62,091 bases of DNA from Evansella tamaricis (GTDB taxonomy: Bacteria; Bacillota; Bacilli; Bacillales; Salisediminibacteriaceae): the NCBI RefSeq assembly GCF_019042215.1, contig NZ_JAHQCS010000174.1:1-62091 (forward strand), in the 5' to 3' direction. The position numbers and the translations under genes are program-made. The notes beneath the pieces were generated by a model. It ran no database searches and was not told where the DNA came from. It saw only the letters and a list, made by a program, of their open reading frames with translations. Position 1 is the first letter of the stretch; every line of letters starts with the position of its first letter. Of this stretch, positions 35,192 through 44,650 are shown in pieces.

Positions 35192-35676
35192 ATCATACTA
35201 TATTTTTAGAATGCAATTACCCTTTGACAAAATGCAACGGACTGTCGATCACAACACGTTTACATGGGATCGCACAAATCACTTGCTTCTCAACAGGAAT
35301 AATTTCCACCATTTTATCATAAGTGACTTATAACACAACACACAAACATCTTCATTGCTTCGCAAGCACCTATGTGTCTTTTCATAGAATAGTATCCGTC
35401 GACACCGATCGAAGCTTATTCATGAAGGATTACTCTTTGAGCGCGAACGGTGGGCAGTACCTCTTCCTCTACTAGCAACCGCTACGTTGTCTATCCGTTC
35501 ATCGGGCAAAACGCCACGTCCTGTGGCATGCCCGAAGGTGTCAAAACTTATAATTTATGATTCCTTCTAAAAAAACGTCTCCACAAGGAAACGTTTTTTA
35601 CTATCTATTATTAATCCAATTCAAAAGATTCACCAGACGTAACGTTTTATTTTTTCAATGTCAAACAATCGATTAA
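35192..35676. other. Intergenic region with degraded repeat and a terminator
   Basis: Between 35400 and 35545 there is a strongly degenerate relative of the AAGCGCAAGCGCC repeat (GAGCGCGAACGGTGGGCAGT, later ATGCCCGAAGGTGTCAAAAC). A terminator for the MFS gene follows at 35569-35595. No gene is seen. Confidence 0.45.
35569..35595 (-). terminator. Rho-independent terminator for the MFS gene
   Basis: On the minus strand AACGTTTCC (35595-35587) pairs with GGAGACGTT (35582-35574) through nine base pairs including one G-U, with a 4-base loop and a T run. It lies about 80 bases after the MFS stop codon. Confidence 0.7.
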
Positions 35677-36960
35677 TTAGTCAACCATCCGGAGACCTTT
35701 TCCTTTCCAGATGATCATTGTACTAACCATGATTAACGCAGATGCGCTAACTAACATAATGACATCAATCGAGATACTCAACGCCAACAATAAGGTAGTA
35801 AACAAGAAGGATATGGGCATTAATCCCATGGCAGAGAAGGAAATGAAGCTCATTACCCTTCCTAAATACTCTTTTTCTGTGTGGTGTTGAATGACTGCAA
35901 GTAATGGGATATTGGCTACACTGGATGCCGCTCCAATTAATATGACGAATGCCATATTTAAGTAAAAAGATGAAGATAAACTAAATGCTAAACAAAAAAT
36001 AGCCAGAGCTAGTATTCCTGCGATGGAAAAAACCCCACGCTTCTTTTTAATATTTAACACCCCTACCAGTATACTTCCTAACACCATTCCCCCTGCAATT
36101 CCGCCACTTAAAAAACTGTAGGTTACTTCTGTACCCTCTAGTACATGCGTCGCAAAAATGGGAAGTCCTAACATAAACGGTCCCGAGAAGAGGAGATTTA
36201 AAAATACAGCAGATAACATTAATGCTAATAGGAAAGAACTATTTTTAACATAAAGAAACCCTTCTTTAATGGAGGCAAACATTCCACCACCATTTAATCC
36301 TAGTTTACTTTGTTTAGAATCTCTCTCCTCCTTAGGCATGTTCCGTTTCATCATTAAATCAATAATTCCTGCAATGAGAAGTGTTGCTGCTGTAATTCCA
36401 AAAATCAGAACGTATCCTCCTATGGCAAGCATGATTCCAGCAAGCAGCGGACCAACAATCATGGATGCCTGACGTGTCATATTCAAAACCGAATTTGCAC
36501 GAGTCAACTGTTCTTCCTTCACGGTTTCCGGTAGAATAGCACTGCTGGCAGGCCAGAAAAAGGCATCCAGTAATCCGAAGATAAATGCCAGTACAATTAG
36601 TGGCCAAATAGCAAGAAGGTCGAACATTAACAAGGCGATAATACCTACTAAAAGGACACCTTTAGTAAAGTCTGATATAAACATGACCCACGCTTTACTA
36701 ACCCGGTCTGCAATGACACCGCCAATAAGCATAAAAACCAACCTAGGAACAGAGGAAGCAAACATGACGATCCCAAGCATTGCTTCTAATCCAAGAAAAT
36801 TAACAACATACCAGTTTGTTGCAAGGGAGAAAAACGAAACACTAAAACTAGAAACTAACAATGTTAAAAATAACAACACAAAACGGTATTCCTTAAACAC
36901 AGATGGAGTCTTCGGAACTTTTTGAACCCTTTTATCCAGTGCCACTGTTACTTCAGACAT
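35677..36960 (-). CDS. MFS efflux transporter
   Basis: A 12-span major facilitator (about 427 aa) of the MFS_3/EntS-like type, probably an exporter. The loop between spans 2 and 3 reads GGVIADRVSKAWVM, matching the GxxxDRxxRR-type motif A, and LPETVKEEQLTRANSVLNM is the usual central MFS_3 stretch. The ATG at 36960 follows GAGGGTGA; the upstream GTG sits in that site. It is about 75 bases downstream of the ArsR-like gene and is its likely regulatory target. The exported compound is unknown. Confidence 0.85.
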   Translation of the reverse strand: MSEVTVALDKRVQKVPKTPSVFKEYRFVLLFLTLLVSSFSVSFFSLATNWYVVNFLGLEAMLGIVMFASSVPRLVFMLIGGVIADRVSKAWVMFISDFTKGVLLVGIIALLMFDLLAIWPLIVLAFIFGLLDAFFWPASSAILPETVKEEQLTRANSVLNMTRQASMIVGPLLAGIMLAIGGYVLIFGITAATLLIAGIIDLMMKRNMPKEERDSKQSKLGLNGGGMFASIKEGFLYVKNSSFLLALMLSAVFLNLLFSGPFMLGLPIFATHVLEGTEVTYSFLSGGIAGGMVLGSILVGVLNIKKKRGVFSIAGILALAIFCLAFSLSSSFYLNMAFVILIGAASSVANIPLLAVIQHHTEKEYLGRVMSFISFSAMGLMPISFLFTTLLLALSISIDVIMLVSASALIMVSTMIIWKGKGLRMVD

Positions 36961-37027
36961 CCTAATCACCCTCTCTTCATACTAACTGAAACACACTTCC
37001 AACAAACATCGAAAGTCCTTCTAGAGA

Positions 37028-37055
37028 TTAACGGAATAGTTCCCTATTCCGTTAA
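37028..37055 (-). promoter_or_regulatory. Perfect 12-bp hairpin over the ArsR-like stop codon
   Basis: TTAACGGAATAG and CTATTCCGTTAA are exact complements separated by four bases, and the stop codon TAG of the regulator (ending 37044) lies in the stem. There is no T run, so it is not a standard terminator. It may be a processing, stability or partial attenuation signal between regulator and exporter. Confidence 0.6.
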
Positions 37056-38102
37056 CATTTTTTCTAACTGCCTTAAAATATTTTGAATTTCATCGCGATT
37101 TACTTCAAAGTAAACTTTATTTTCTCTGCGAATCGATCGCACGAGATGTTGCTTTACTAACGTGGACAAATGATGGGAAACTGTGGAATTAGATACTCCT
37201 AATTCTTGGGCTAGTTCGTAACCATATAACGGACGAACCTTTAACAATTGCAACACTTTAAACCGTTTCTCATCCGTAATTATTCTTATTGCTTCTAATG
37301 TTTCCTTTTCACCCCTACCAACATTAAATACATTGTAATGATTTGTTCCTAATATAAATGCTGTAATATCCATATTATTTTTGTGGACATCAGCAAATAA
37401 AATGGATGTGTCAAAAAAATAAGAAACAAAGAAGTGAATATCTTTCGTCTTAGACCATTCAATACCATGTTGGGATAAAAGTTCCCGAAAATACGTATCA
37501 TTTCCTTGGTTCAGTTCCCCTTCGAGTAATCCCGCATGATCAAGTTGCTTTGAGTTTGAAAATTTTTCCATCGGTTGATAATACTGATAGTAAAATCGCT
37601 CAATTAGTTTAATCAACCTGGTTTTTGTCCGTTCCCCATCAAAGATCAAATAACTTAGTTTCCACTTTTCCTGCTCAGGAAGATTCAGTTCTTTTAAAAA
37701 TGAAATGACCTCGTTTGGATCTTTAAAATCAATCATCCGTTCTTTCTCTGGACCATATCCTGTATGAGTGAAGGCAAAGTATAAGTCCTCATCATTTAGT
37801 TGATGCAAGAAGCTTAAAAATGTATGAATATCTGCATAAACTTTTTCATTAATAATTAACGGGACAAGAGTAATACCAAAGTAACTTTCATAATTAAAAA
37901 ATATTTGCAGTTCCTCCAACATATCTTTCGGCAGCTGTTCCCTCGTTTTTCTTACCCATTCCTTAATCTCCACCGAATACAGTTCTTTGTGCTCCATATC
38001 TTCTTCAGAAGAAATCCGTTCATGATTGACAACCATCAACATACTTACGAGTAAATCCACAACTGGTGTTGAAACAAATGTAAAATTCTCCACTTTACCC
38101 AT
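37044..38102 (-). CDS. ArsR-like winged-helix regulator with a long N-terminal domain
   Basis: 352 residues. The last 80 form a winged helix (RFKVLQLLKVRPLYGYELAQ, then ELGVSNSTVSHHLSTLVKQH), an ArsR/SmtB-type DNA-binding domain with the recognition helix NSTVSHHLSTL. The first 270 residues are a helical domain (DUF5937-like in layout) that may sense a ligand; no metal-binding Cys pair is evident. ATG 38102 follows AGAGGTG. A sigma-A promoter with two facing repeats lies immediately upstream, consistent with autorepression and control of the downstream MFS exporter. Confidence 0.82.
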   Translation of the reverse strand: MGKVENFTFVSTPVVDLLVSMLMVVNHERISSEEDMEHKELYSVEIKEWVRKTREQLPKDMLEELQIFFNYESYFGITLVPLIINEKVYADIHTFLSFLHQLNDEDLYFAFTHTGYGPEKERMIDFKDPNEVISFLKELNLPEQEKWKLSYLIFDGERTKTRLIKLIERFYYQYYQPMEKFSNSKQLDHAGLLEGELNQGNDTYFRELLSQHGIEWSKTKDIHFFVSYFFDTSILFADVHKNNMDITAFILGTNHYNVFNVGRGEKETLEAIRIITDEKRFKVLQLLKVRPLYGYELAQELGVSNSTVSHHLSTLVKQHLVRSIRRENKVYFEVNRDEIQNILRQLEKMLTE

Positions 38103-38124
38103 GCTTGCACCTCTCGATCGAATG

Positions 38125-38196
38125 GGAGTTTCGATTCCTATCAAATCTCTTGATTGAATTATAAGTGAAACACTAATTCGATGTCAATCGAAACTC
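38125..38196. promoter_or_regulatory. Paired inverted operator-like sites around the regulator promoter
   Basis: GGAGTTTCGATT at 38125-38136 and its exact inverse at 38185-38196 face each other across the promoter. The distal copy overlaps the -35 and the proximal copy lies near +15 to +26. Such placement fits an autorepressor that bridges or doubly blocks its own promoter. Confidence 0.65.
38158..38187 (-). promoter_or_regulatory. Strong sigma-A promoter of the ArsR-like gene
   Basis: On the minus strand TTGACA (38187-38182) and TATAAT (38163-38158) are both consensus, with an 18-base spacer. A start is expected near 38151. Confidence 0.8.
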
Positions 38197-38652
38197 CAAT
38201 CATTTTTTCTAATTTTTTCTAATTATTTTTCAAATATAAAATTTATCCACCTTTATTTAATGGTTTAAAGCCTTAAATTTTAAATGTATCTTCAAAAATA
38301 TTAGAAAAATGGAGGGAAGATTTTATGACAATATGAATTGTTTTGTATTAAGAATAAAAAATGATTTTGTTGAAAATTGTGGAAACATCAGAACGAATAT
38401 GAGTTTTTTCTTATATTGCACCATTTCACCACTTTATCTAGTTAAAATGCCTGTCTTCATTTCACATAGGTTACGGAATTATTTCAAAATTTTTAAAATT
38501 GTATTGATTTATTTTTTGAAATATAGTAATTTTCTATTAACGCTAAAATTTCTGAACAATATAACGAACGTGCTTTACATACTATTAAAAATGAATATTT
38601 ATAAAGGAATTTTGCATGATACACTCCTTAATAACTAATTCTGGAGGTTCTT
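38197..38652. other. AT-rich intergenic region before the Opp operon
   Basis: No gene is accepted here. A 109-codon plus-strand ORF at 38309-38638 is AT-rich and has an implausible hydrophobic/aromatic composition. A possible promoter for the Opp genes (TTTACA near 38574 with a TTTATA-like -10 about 18 bases later) lies at the right end. Nothing else is seen. Confidence 0.4.
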
Positions 38653-39666
38653 ATGAAAAAACCAGTTCTAGAAGTTAATCACTTAAAAACACACTTTTTT
38701 ACAGACCGTGGCGAAATTCCAGCTGTTGACGATGTTAGCTTTTATATTAACGAAGGAGAAGTTCTTGGTATCGTTGGGGAATCAGGTTGTGGTAAAAGTG
38801 TAACCTCATTATCTGTAATGGGGCTTGTGCCGAATCCTCCAGGTAAAATTGTTGGTGGGGAAATCCTTTTTCGGCAACTCTCTGGAAACAACAATGAAGA
38901 AGATCTAGTAAAAGTAAGCAAGAAGCGGATGCGCCAAATACGAGGGAATCAGATCGCAATGATTTTTCAGGAGCCAATGACTTCTTTAGACCCTCTTTTT
39001 ACTATTGGATTCCAAATCATTGAAGTGATTAAAAACCATCAGCGTATTTCCAAAAAAGCTGCCCGAACAAAAGCAATCGATTTAATCAAACTTGTGGGTA
39101 TTCCTAGGGCCGAAGAGATTGTGGATGAATACCCACACCAACTTTCCGGTGGGATGCGCCAGCGTGTAATGATTGCTATTGCAATGGCCTGTGATCCGGA
39201 AGTACTCATTGCAGATGAACCAACAACTGCATTAGATGTTACGATACAAGCACAGATTTTGGAATTGATGAAGAAGCTTAATCGTGAAAAAGGTACGGCA
39301 ATAATGATGATTACTCATGACCTTGGTGTCGTTGCAGAAATGTGTGACAGAGTCGTCGTTATGTACGCAGGTAAAGTAGTGGAAGAAGGGGATGTTCGCA
39401 CCATTTTAAAATCTCCTCAGCACCCTTATACTCAAGGGTTAATCCGTTCTTTGCCAAAAATGCATGAGCGGGAAAGCCGTCTCTACTCTATACCTGGAAA
39501 CGTACCAAAGCCTGGTTCCATTACAGAGGGGTGCCGATTTGCAGCCCGATGTGACCAAGTATTCGATCGTTGTTACAAAGAAGACCCTGAACTACTTACT
39601 TTAAACGAGGGACATACTTGCCGCTGCTTCCTCTATCAAAAGGAAGGGGAGGCTCTCCATGTCTAA
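38653..39666 (+). CDS. oppD: Oligopeptide ABC transporter ATPase (OppD/DppD type)
   Basis: First ATPase of a peptide importer, 337 aa. Walker A is [12 protein letters not shown], the signature [12 protein letters not shown] and Walker [13 protein letters not shown]. The C-terminal oligopeptide/dipeptide transporter domain carries the Cys cluster [14 protein letters not shown] and CRCF, which in this family can bind an iron-sulfur cluster. ATG 38653 follows TGGAGG. It is the first gene of a complete five-gene Opp operon ordered D-F-A-B-C. Confidence 0.93.
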   Translation: MKKPVLEVNHLKTHFFTDRGEIPAVDDVSFYINEGEVLGIVGESGCGKSVTSLSVMGLVPNPPGKIVGGEILFRQLSGNNNEEDLVKVSKKRMRQIRGNQIAMIFQEPMTSLDPLFTIGFQIIEVIKNHQRISKKAARTKAIDLIKLVGIPRAEEIVDEYPHQLSGGMRQRVMIAIAMACDPEVLIADEPTTALDVTIQAQILELMKKLNREKGTAIMMITHDLGVVAEMCDRVVVMYAGKVVEEGDVRTILKSPQHPYTQGLIRSLPKMHERESRLYSIPGNVPKPGSITEGCRFAARCDQVFDRCYKEDPELLTLNEGHTCRCFLYQKEGEALHV

Positions 39667-40642
39667 ACCATTACTTGAAGTTAGGAACTTAAAAAAGTAT
39701 TTTGATGTTACTGGTGGAATCCTTTCGAGAAAAGTAGGGGAAGTCAAGGCTGTAGATGATGTTTCCTTTTCCGTTTATGAAGGGGAAGTATTAGGAATTG
39801 TGGGGGAATCTGGTTGTGGTAAATCCACAACTGGAAAAACGTTACTCCGTCTCACAGAACCTACTGAAGGGGAAGTCATCTTCGACGGAAAAGATATTAC
39901 AAAACTTACTGATGAAGAGATGCGGAAAATGCGCCGTGATATGCAAATTATATTCCAGGACCCATATGCATCTTTAAATCCGAGACATAAAATTGAGAAA
40001 ATCCTCGGTGAGCCACTCCTTGTACATGGAATTGGTGACAAAGAGGAACGTCGTAAGAAGGTAAAAGAAATTCTGGAAATTGTTGGATTGCCTGGCGATC
40101 ATGCCTCTAGGTATCCTCACCAATTCAGTGGGGGACAAAGGCAACGAATTGGAATTGCCCGTGCCTTAATCGTTAACCCTAGATTAATTGTTTGTGATGA
40201 GCCAGTTTCTGCTCTGGATGTTTCCATTCAATCTCAAATCTTAAATTTAATGGAAGATCTTCAGGAAAAATTCAAACTAACCTACTTATTCATTGCCCAC
40301 GATCTTAGTGTGGTCAAACATATCAGTCACCGAATCGGAGTAATGTACTTAGGCCGTATGGTAGAGTTAACGAGTAATGAAGAGCTATATGACAATCCTC
40401 TTCATCCCTACACAAAATCGTTATTATCAGCTGTCCCTAATCCAGATCCTGATGTGAAACAGGAGAGGATAATTTTACAAGGGGATGTTCCAAGTCCGTC
40501 AAATCCCCCTTCTGGGTGCGCTTTTCATACTCGTTGCCCAGACTGTATGGATATTTGCAAGACGGTACGTCCAGAGTTTCAAGAAATATCTGATAGCCAC
40601 TTTGTAGCTTGTCATCTTTACGAAGTTAATGAAAATAATTAA
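39659..40642 (+). CDS. oppF: Oligopeptide ABC transporter ATPase (OppF/DppF type)
   Basis: Second ATPase, 327 aa. Walker A is [12 protein letters not shown], the signature [12 protein letters not shown] and Walker [13 protein letters not shown]. The C-terminal Cys-containing domain ([14 protein letters not shown]) is present. Its ATG lies inside the end of oppD with an 8-base overlap, so the two ATPases are coupled. Confidence 0.93.
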   Translation: MSKPLLEVRNLKKYFDVTGGILSRKVGEVKAVDDVSFSVYEGEVLGIVGESGCGKSTTGKTLLRLTEPTEGEVIFDGKDITKLTDEEMRKMRRDMQIIFQDPYASLNPRHKIEKILGEPLLVHGIGDKEERRKKVKEILEIVGLPGDHASRYPHQFSGGQRQRIGIARALIVNPRLIVCDEPVSALDVSIQSQILNLMEDLQEKFKLTYLFIAHDLSVVKHISHRIGVMYLGRMVELTSNEELYDNPLHPYTKSLLSAVPNPDPDVKQERIILQGDVPSPSNPPSGCAFHTRCPDCMDICKTVRPEFQEISDSHFVACHLYEVNENN

Positions 40643-40706
40643 CTTAGATGAGTGACAAACTACAAGTTTTATAATCTACTACGCAAATAATTAAGGGGGA
40701 AACAGA

Positions 40707-42401
40707 ATGAAGAAAAGTCTTTTATTACTTCTTCTGTCATTAGTACTTGTTGTATTTATGGCTGCATGTGGCGGCGACGACGAGCCTAGTGATAGTGGAG
40801 ACACAGACGATGAAGACGTAACAGACACAGATGATGGTGGAGACGCTGATGGAGACGACGGAGATGCTGCAGAAGAAAGCACATCTGGTGGCACATTAAT
40901 TTATGCCCGTGGTGGGGACTCTCAAAGTCTTGACTTCGCTAGTACTCAAGATGGAGAATCTTCCCGTATTACTCTACAAATCTACGAATCTCTATTGAGA
41001 TTTAATGAAAACTCATTTGAAGTAGAACCTAGTCTTGCTGAAAGCTGGGAAGTTGCTGATGATAATGTAACGTATACTTTCAAATTACGTGAAGGTGTAA
41101 AATTCCATGACGGAACGGACTTCAATGCAGAAGCTGTATTAACAAACTATGAGCGTTGGTCTGATCCATCTCATGAATTTGCATTCACAGATGATGGCTA
41201 TGCTTACAGTGTTTATGGAAACCAATTTGGTGGCTTTAAAGGAGACGAAGGTCATATCATTGATGAAATCAACATTATCAACGATTATGAAATTGAATTT
41301 GTATTAAAAGAACCTTTTGGTGCATTTTTACAAAACGTGGCAATGAGCTATTTTGCCATTACATCTCCTGCAGCATTAGCTGAACATGGTCCAGCAATTA
41401 ATGAAAACCCAGTAGGAACAGGTCCATTTAAGTTCGTTAGCTGGACGAAAGATGACAACATCACTCTAGACAAATTTGAAGATTACTGGATGGAAGGTTA
41501 TCCAAAACTTGATCGCGTTATTTTCCAAGTTATCCCTGATAACTCTGCACGTTTAACTGCTTTACGTGCTGGAGAAATTGACATCATGGATGGATTAAAT
41601 CCAGATGACTATGAAACAATTCAAAACGAAGCTGGATTACAGGCATTCGAGCGTGAAACAAACAACTTTGGTTACCTTGGTTTTAACTTAGAGAGAGAAC
41701 CATTTGATAATGTATTAGTTCGAAAAGCAATGCACCATGCGGTAGATAAAGAAGGATTAATTTCTCTTCTATACGCTGGATTAGCAGAACCTGCTAAAAA
41801 CCCGCTTCCACCAGCTTACCTTGGTTACAACGATTCTTTAACGCCATATGAGTATAATCCTGAATTAGCTAGAGAACTTTTAGCAGAAGCTGGATTTGAA
41901 GATGGATTTGAGTTTGATCTATGGGCTATGCCTGTTGCACGACCATATATGCCTGATGCAGAAAGAGCAGCGGAAGTATTACAAGCTAACTTCGCTGATA
42001 TCGGATTAACAGCTAACATCGTTACGATGGAGTGGGCAACTTATTTAGATGAAGTTTCCGCCGGTTCTCAAGATGTATTTATGCTTGGATGGTCTGGTAC
42101 TAATGGAGATTCCGACTATTTCTTAGGAAATTTACTTGGTACACAAGGAATTCCTGACAGTAACTCCACATTCTACTCTAACGCAGATGTGGATGCATTA
42201 TTAGCAGAAGCTAGAACAACGGTTGATGAAGGGGAGCGTGCAGCACTTTATGAAGAAGCTCTCGCAATCATTCATGAGGATACTCCAATGATTACATTGG
42301 TACATTCCATTCCAGTTCTTGCTGGTAGTGACCGCGTGAAAAATTATGTTCCTCACTTATCAACAAGTGAACCTTTAACGTTTGTTGAGTTAGCTGAGTA
42401 A
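40707..42401 (+). CDS. oppA: Peptide-binding lipoprotein (OppA/DppA, SBP family 5)
   Basis: The extracellular binding subunit, 564 aa. The signal ends in the lipobox MAAC with Cys21 as the lipidation site. A very acidic Asp/Glu/Gly/Ser linker (residues 22-62) follows, then the family 5 binding domain with ESLLRFNENSFEVEPSLAES and KLREGVKFHDGT. The start follows AAGGGGG. The acidic linker resembles that of the Liv binding protein and fits a surface exposed to high pH or salt. Peptide size preference cannot be read from the sequence. Confidence 0.9.
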   Translation: MKKSLLLLLLSLVLVVFMAACGGDDEPSDSGDTDDEDVTDTDDGGDADGDDGDAAEESTSGGTLIYARGGDSQSLDFASTQDGESSRITLQIYESLLRFNENSFEVEPSLAESWEVADDNVTYTFKLREGVKFHDGTDFNAEAVLTNYERWSDPSHEFAFTDDGYAYSVYGNQFGGFKGDEGHIIDEINIINDYEIEFVLKEPFGAFLQNVAMSYFAITSPAALAEHGPAINENPVGTGPFKFVSWTKDDNITLDKFEDYWMEGYPKLDRVIFQVIPDNSARLTALRAGEIDIMDGLNPDDYETIQNEAGLQAFERETNNFGYLGFNLEREPFDNVLVRKAMHHAVDKEGLISLLYAGLAEPAKNPLPPAYLGYNDSLTPYEYNPELARELLAEAGFEDGFEFDLWAMPVARPYMPDAERAAEVLQANFADIGLTANIVTMEWATYLDEVSAGSQDVFMLGWSGTNGDSDYFLGNLLGTQGIPDSNSTFYSNADVDALLAEARTTVDEGERAALYEEALAIIHEDTPMITLVHSIPVLAGSDRVKNYVPHLSTSEPLTFVELAE

Positions 42402-42448
42402 TAACTATTAAATTTATCTTTTAAAACTATTAATTTAATCAGCCTGAT

Positions 42449-42511
42449 GAGGGCAGTGCATGAGGAAATGATTTTAATAATCACTTTCTCTCCTGCCCTC
42501 ATTTTTTACTA
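42449..42511 (+). terminator. Long hairpin with T run after oppA
   Basis: ATGAGGGCAG pairs with CTGCCCTCAT, and inner GAAATGATT / AATCACTTTC arms extend the stem; T6 follows. It sits between oppA and oppB, where partial termination would give more binding protein than permease, a common arrangement in ABC operons. Confidence 0.75.
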
Positions 42512-42647
42512 GTTTATAATCTTGGTTTAGTGAAATATCTTTTTTCACTTCATGTACTCGCTTAATCAACTATTAACAAATTCCTTGTAAGACCGCCTTC
42601 ATTCTTTAAAGTAATACATATGTAAATGGAAGCTAGAGGTGAACTCT

Positions 42648-43649
42648 ATGATCGCTTATACAATTCGAAGATTATTGATGCTTATTCCCGTTTTAGTTGG
42701 AATGTCTATAGTAACCTTTGCTATTATTCACTTCATTCCGGGGAACCCTGCAAGAATCATTTTAGGGGATCAAGCCACAGCAACAGCTATAGCGAATTTA
42801 GAAGAACAGTTAGGACTAAACCGTCCTTTCTATGTTCAATATTTCAGTTATGTTTTTGATCTTCTAAAAGGGGATCTTGGTACATCTTTAAGAACAAATA
42901 GAGCTATCTCTACAGAAATTTGGCCCCATTTAGCTGCAACGATAGAATTAACAATGTTCGCAATGATTTTTGCAATTATCGTAGGGGTCAATGCTGGAAT
43001 TATCAGTGCCTGGAAACAAAATTCCTGGTTCGATTACTTATCTATGATCATTGCACTTATTGGTGTATCCATGCCCATCTTTTGGCTTGGTCTTATGCAA
43101 CAATGGATTTTTGCACAAGAACTTGGCTGGTTACCTGCATTCGGAAGGGGAAATCCGAGGGATCCAGTGGAAACAACGACACACCTGTATATTATCGATT
43201 CCATTATAAATGGACGGACAGACCAATTATGGACAAGCTTTAAACACCTTGTTCTTCCTGGAATTGCTTTAGGAACCATTCCAATGGCTATCATCGCCAG
43301 AATGACAAGGTCAAGTATGTTAGAGGTTTTACGTTCCGATTATATCCGAACCATTGAAGCAAAAGGTTCCAGACCACTATCTGTTATTTACCGTCATGGT
43401 TTTAAAAATGCGGTTATACCAGTTCTCACTGTAGTCGGGCTTCAAACTGGTACACTTCTTGGGGGAGCTATTCTTACTGAGACCATATTTAGTTGGCCTG
43501 GAATAGGACGTTACGTTTATGAGGCTATTGGTACTCGTGATTATCCAGTAATTCAGTCAGGAATTCTCGTCATTGCTTTTATGTTTGTCATTATTAATTT
43601 AATTGTCGATTTACTCTACAGTTACATCGATCCTCGGATTAAATACTAG
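42648..43649 (+). CDS. oppB: Peptide ABC transporter permease (OppB/DppB type)
   Basis: Membrane subunit, 333 aa with six spans. The EAA coupling loop is EAKGSRPLSVIYRHGFKNAV near residue 235, followed by LGGAILTETIFSWPGIGRYV. ATG 42648 follows AGAGGTG; the GTG at 42639 is part of the ribosome-binding site. It is separated from oppA by a terminator-like hairpin, then continues directly into oppC. Confidence 0.92.
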   Translation: MIAYTIRRLLMLIPVLVGMSIVTFAIIHFIPGNPARIILGDQATATAIANLEEQLGLNRPFYVQYFSYVFDLLKGDLGTSLRTNRAISTEIWPHLAATIELTMFAMIFAIIVGVNAGIISAWKQNSWFDYLSMIIALIGVSMPIFWLGLMQQWIFAQELGWLPAFGRGNPRDPVETTTHLYIIDSIINGRTDQLWTSFKHLVLPGIALGTIPMAIIARMTRSSMLEVLRSDYIRTIEAKGSRPLSVIYRHGFKNAVIPVLTVVGLQTGTLLGGAILTETIFSWPGIGRYVYEAIGTRDYPVIQSGILVIAFMFVIINLIVDLLYSYIDPRIKY

Positions 43650-43664
43650 GAGGGGGGACATCAC

Positions 43665-44585
43665 ATGGAAACTGTAACTTCAACAAATAAAGAACCTATG
43701 CCAGGACCTGAAAACCAAGAACCAGATATCACTAAAAATGAATCTGTTTCCCCTTGGAAAGAAGCCTATTGGCAGCTAAGGAAAAATAAATTAGCAATTG
43801 TGGGAATTGTCATTATCACGTTCTTCATTTTAGTAGCCATCATTGCACCATTATTAACACCGTATGCATTTAATACAATAAATGCTGGTCCTCGTCTAAC
43901 TGGTCCGTCTGCAGACCATTGGTTTGGAACGGATGATTTGGGACGGGATACGTTTACAAGAATAGTTTATGGAGCAAGAATTTCTTTGATGGTAGGATTC
44001 TTTGCAGTAACTGGAGCATTAGTGTTTGGGACATTATTAGGAATTGTTGCCGGATTTTTCGGTAAATGGGTGGATATGCTAATCTCTCGAATCTTTGATA
44101 TTATGCTTGCGTTTCCGAGTATTTTACTTGCGATTGCTATCGTAGCAATTCTTGGACCGTCATTACAAAATGCTTTAATTGCCATAGCCATAATCAATAT
44201 CCCTATTTTTGGCCGTTTGGTCCGTTCAAAGGTTATATCAATTAGACAAGAAGAGTATATTTTGGCTGCCAAAGCGCAAGGAATGAAGAATGGAAGAATT
44301 CTTTTCCATCATGTACTTCCTAATAGTGTTGCCCCTATTATTGTTCAAGCTACCCTTAGCTTTGGTACTGCAATTCTGGAAGCAGCGGCACTCGGGTTCT
44401 TAGGTTTAGGTGCACAGGCACCAACACCAGAGTGGGGAAAAATGCTTTCTGATTCTAGACAATATATTCAATCCGCCCCTTGGACGGTTCTATTCCCAGG
44501 TGTCTCCATCATGCTCGTAGTATTAGGTTTTAATATGATTGGAGATGGATTAAGGGATGCCTTAGATCCAAAAATGAAAAACTGA
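43665..44585 (+). CDS. oppC: Peptide ABC transporter permease (OppC/DppC type)
   Basis: Second membrane subunit, 306 aa. A polar N-terminal segment precedes the first span. GTDDLGRDTFTRIVYGARIS and the EAA loop AAKAQGMKNGRILFHHVLPN are family hallmarks. The start follows AGGAGGGGGG 15 bases after oppB. It is the last gene of the Opp operon and ends at a bidirectional terminator shared with mscL. Confidence 0.92.
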   Translation: METVTSTNKEPMPGPENQEPDITKNESVSPWKEAYWQLRKNKLAIVGIVIITFFILVAIIAPLLTPYAFNTINAGPRLTGPSADHWFGTDDLGRDTFTRIVYGARISLMVGFFAVTGALVFGTLLGIVAGFFGKWVDMLISRIFDIMLAFPSILLAIAIVAILGPSLQNALIAIAIINIPIFGRLVRSKVISIRQEEYILAAKAQGMKNGRILFHHVLPNSVAPIIVQATLSFGTAILEAAALGFLGLGAQAPTPEWGKMLSDSRQYIQSAPWTVLFPGVSIMLVVLGFNMIGDGLRDALDPKMKN

Positions 44586-44595
44586 TACAAATACC

Positions 44596-44646
44596 AAAGT
44601 GGTTGCCTATATGGGGACAATTCCCCAAAAGACAACCACTTTTTTC
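44596..44646. terminator. Bidirectional terminator between oppC and mscL
   Basis: AAAGTGGTTG pairs with CAACCACTTT, and an inner GGGG/CCCC stem closes the hairpin. T runs flank it on both strands, matching the convergent genes on each side. Confidence 0.8.
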
Positions 44647-44650
44647 GTTT

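Noticed and set aside
38309-38638. 109-codon plus-strand ORF upstream of oppD
   Set aside because: AT-rich, hydrophobic and aromatic in a way typical of non-coding AT-rich DNA, with no domain. The GGAGGG lies inside the ORF rather than before its start.
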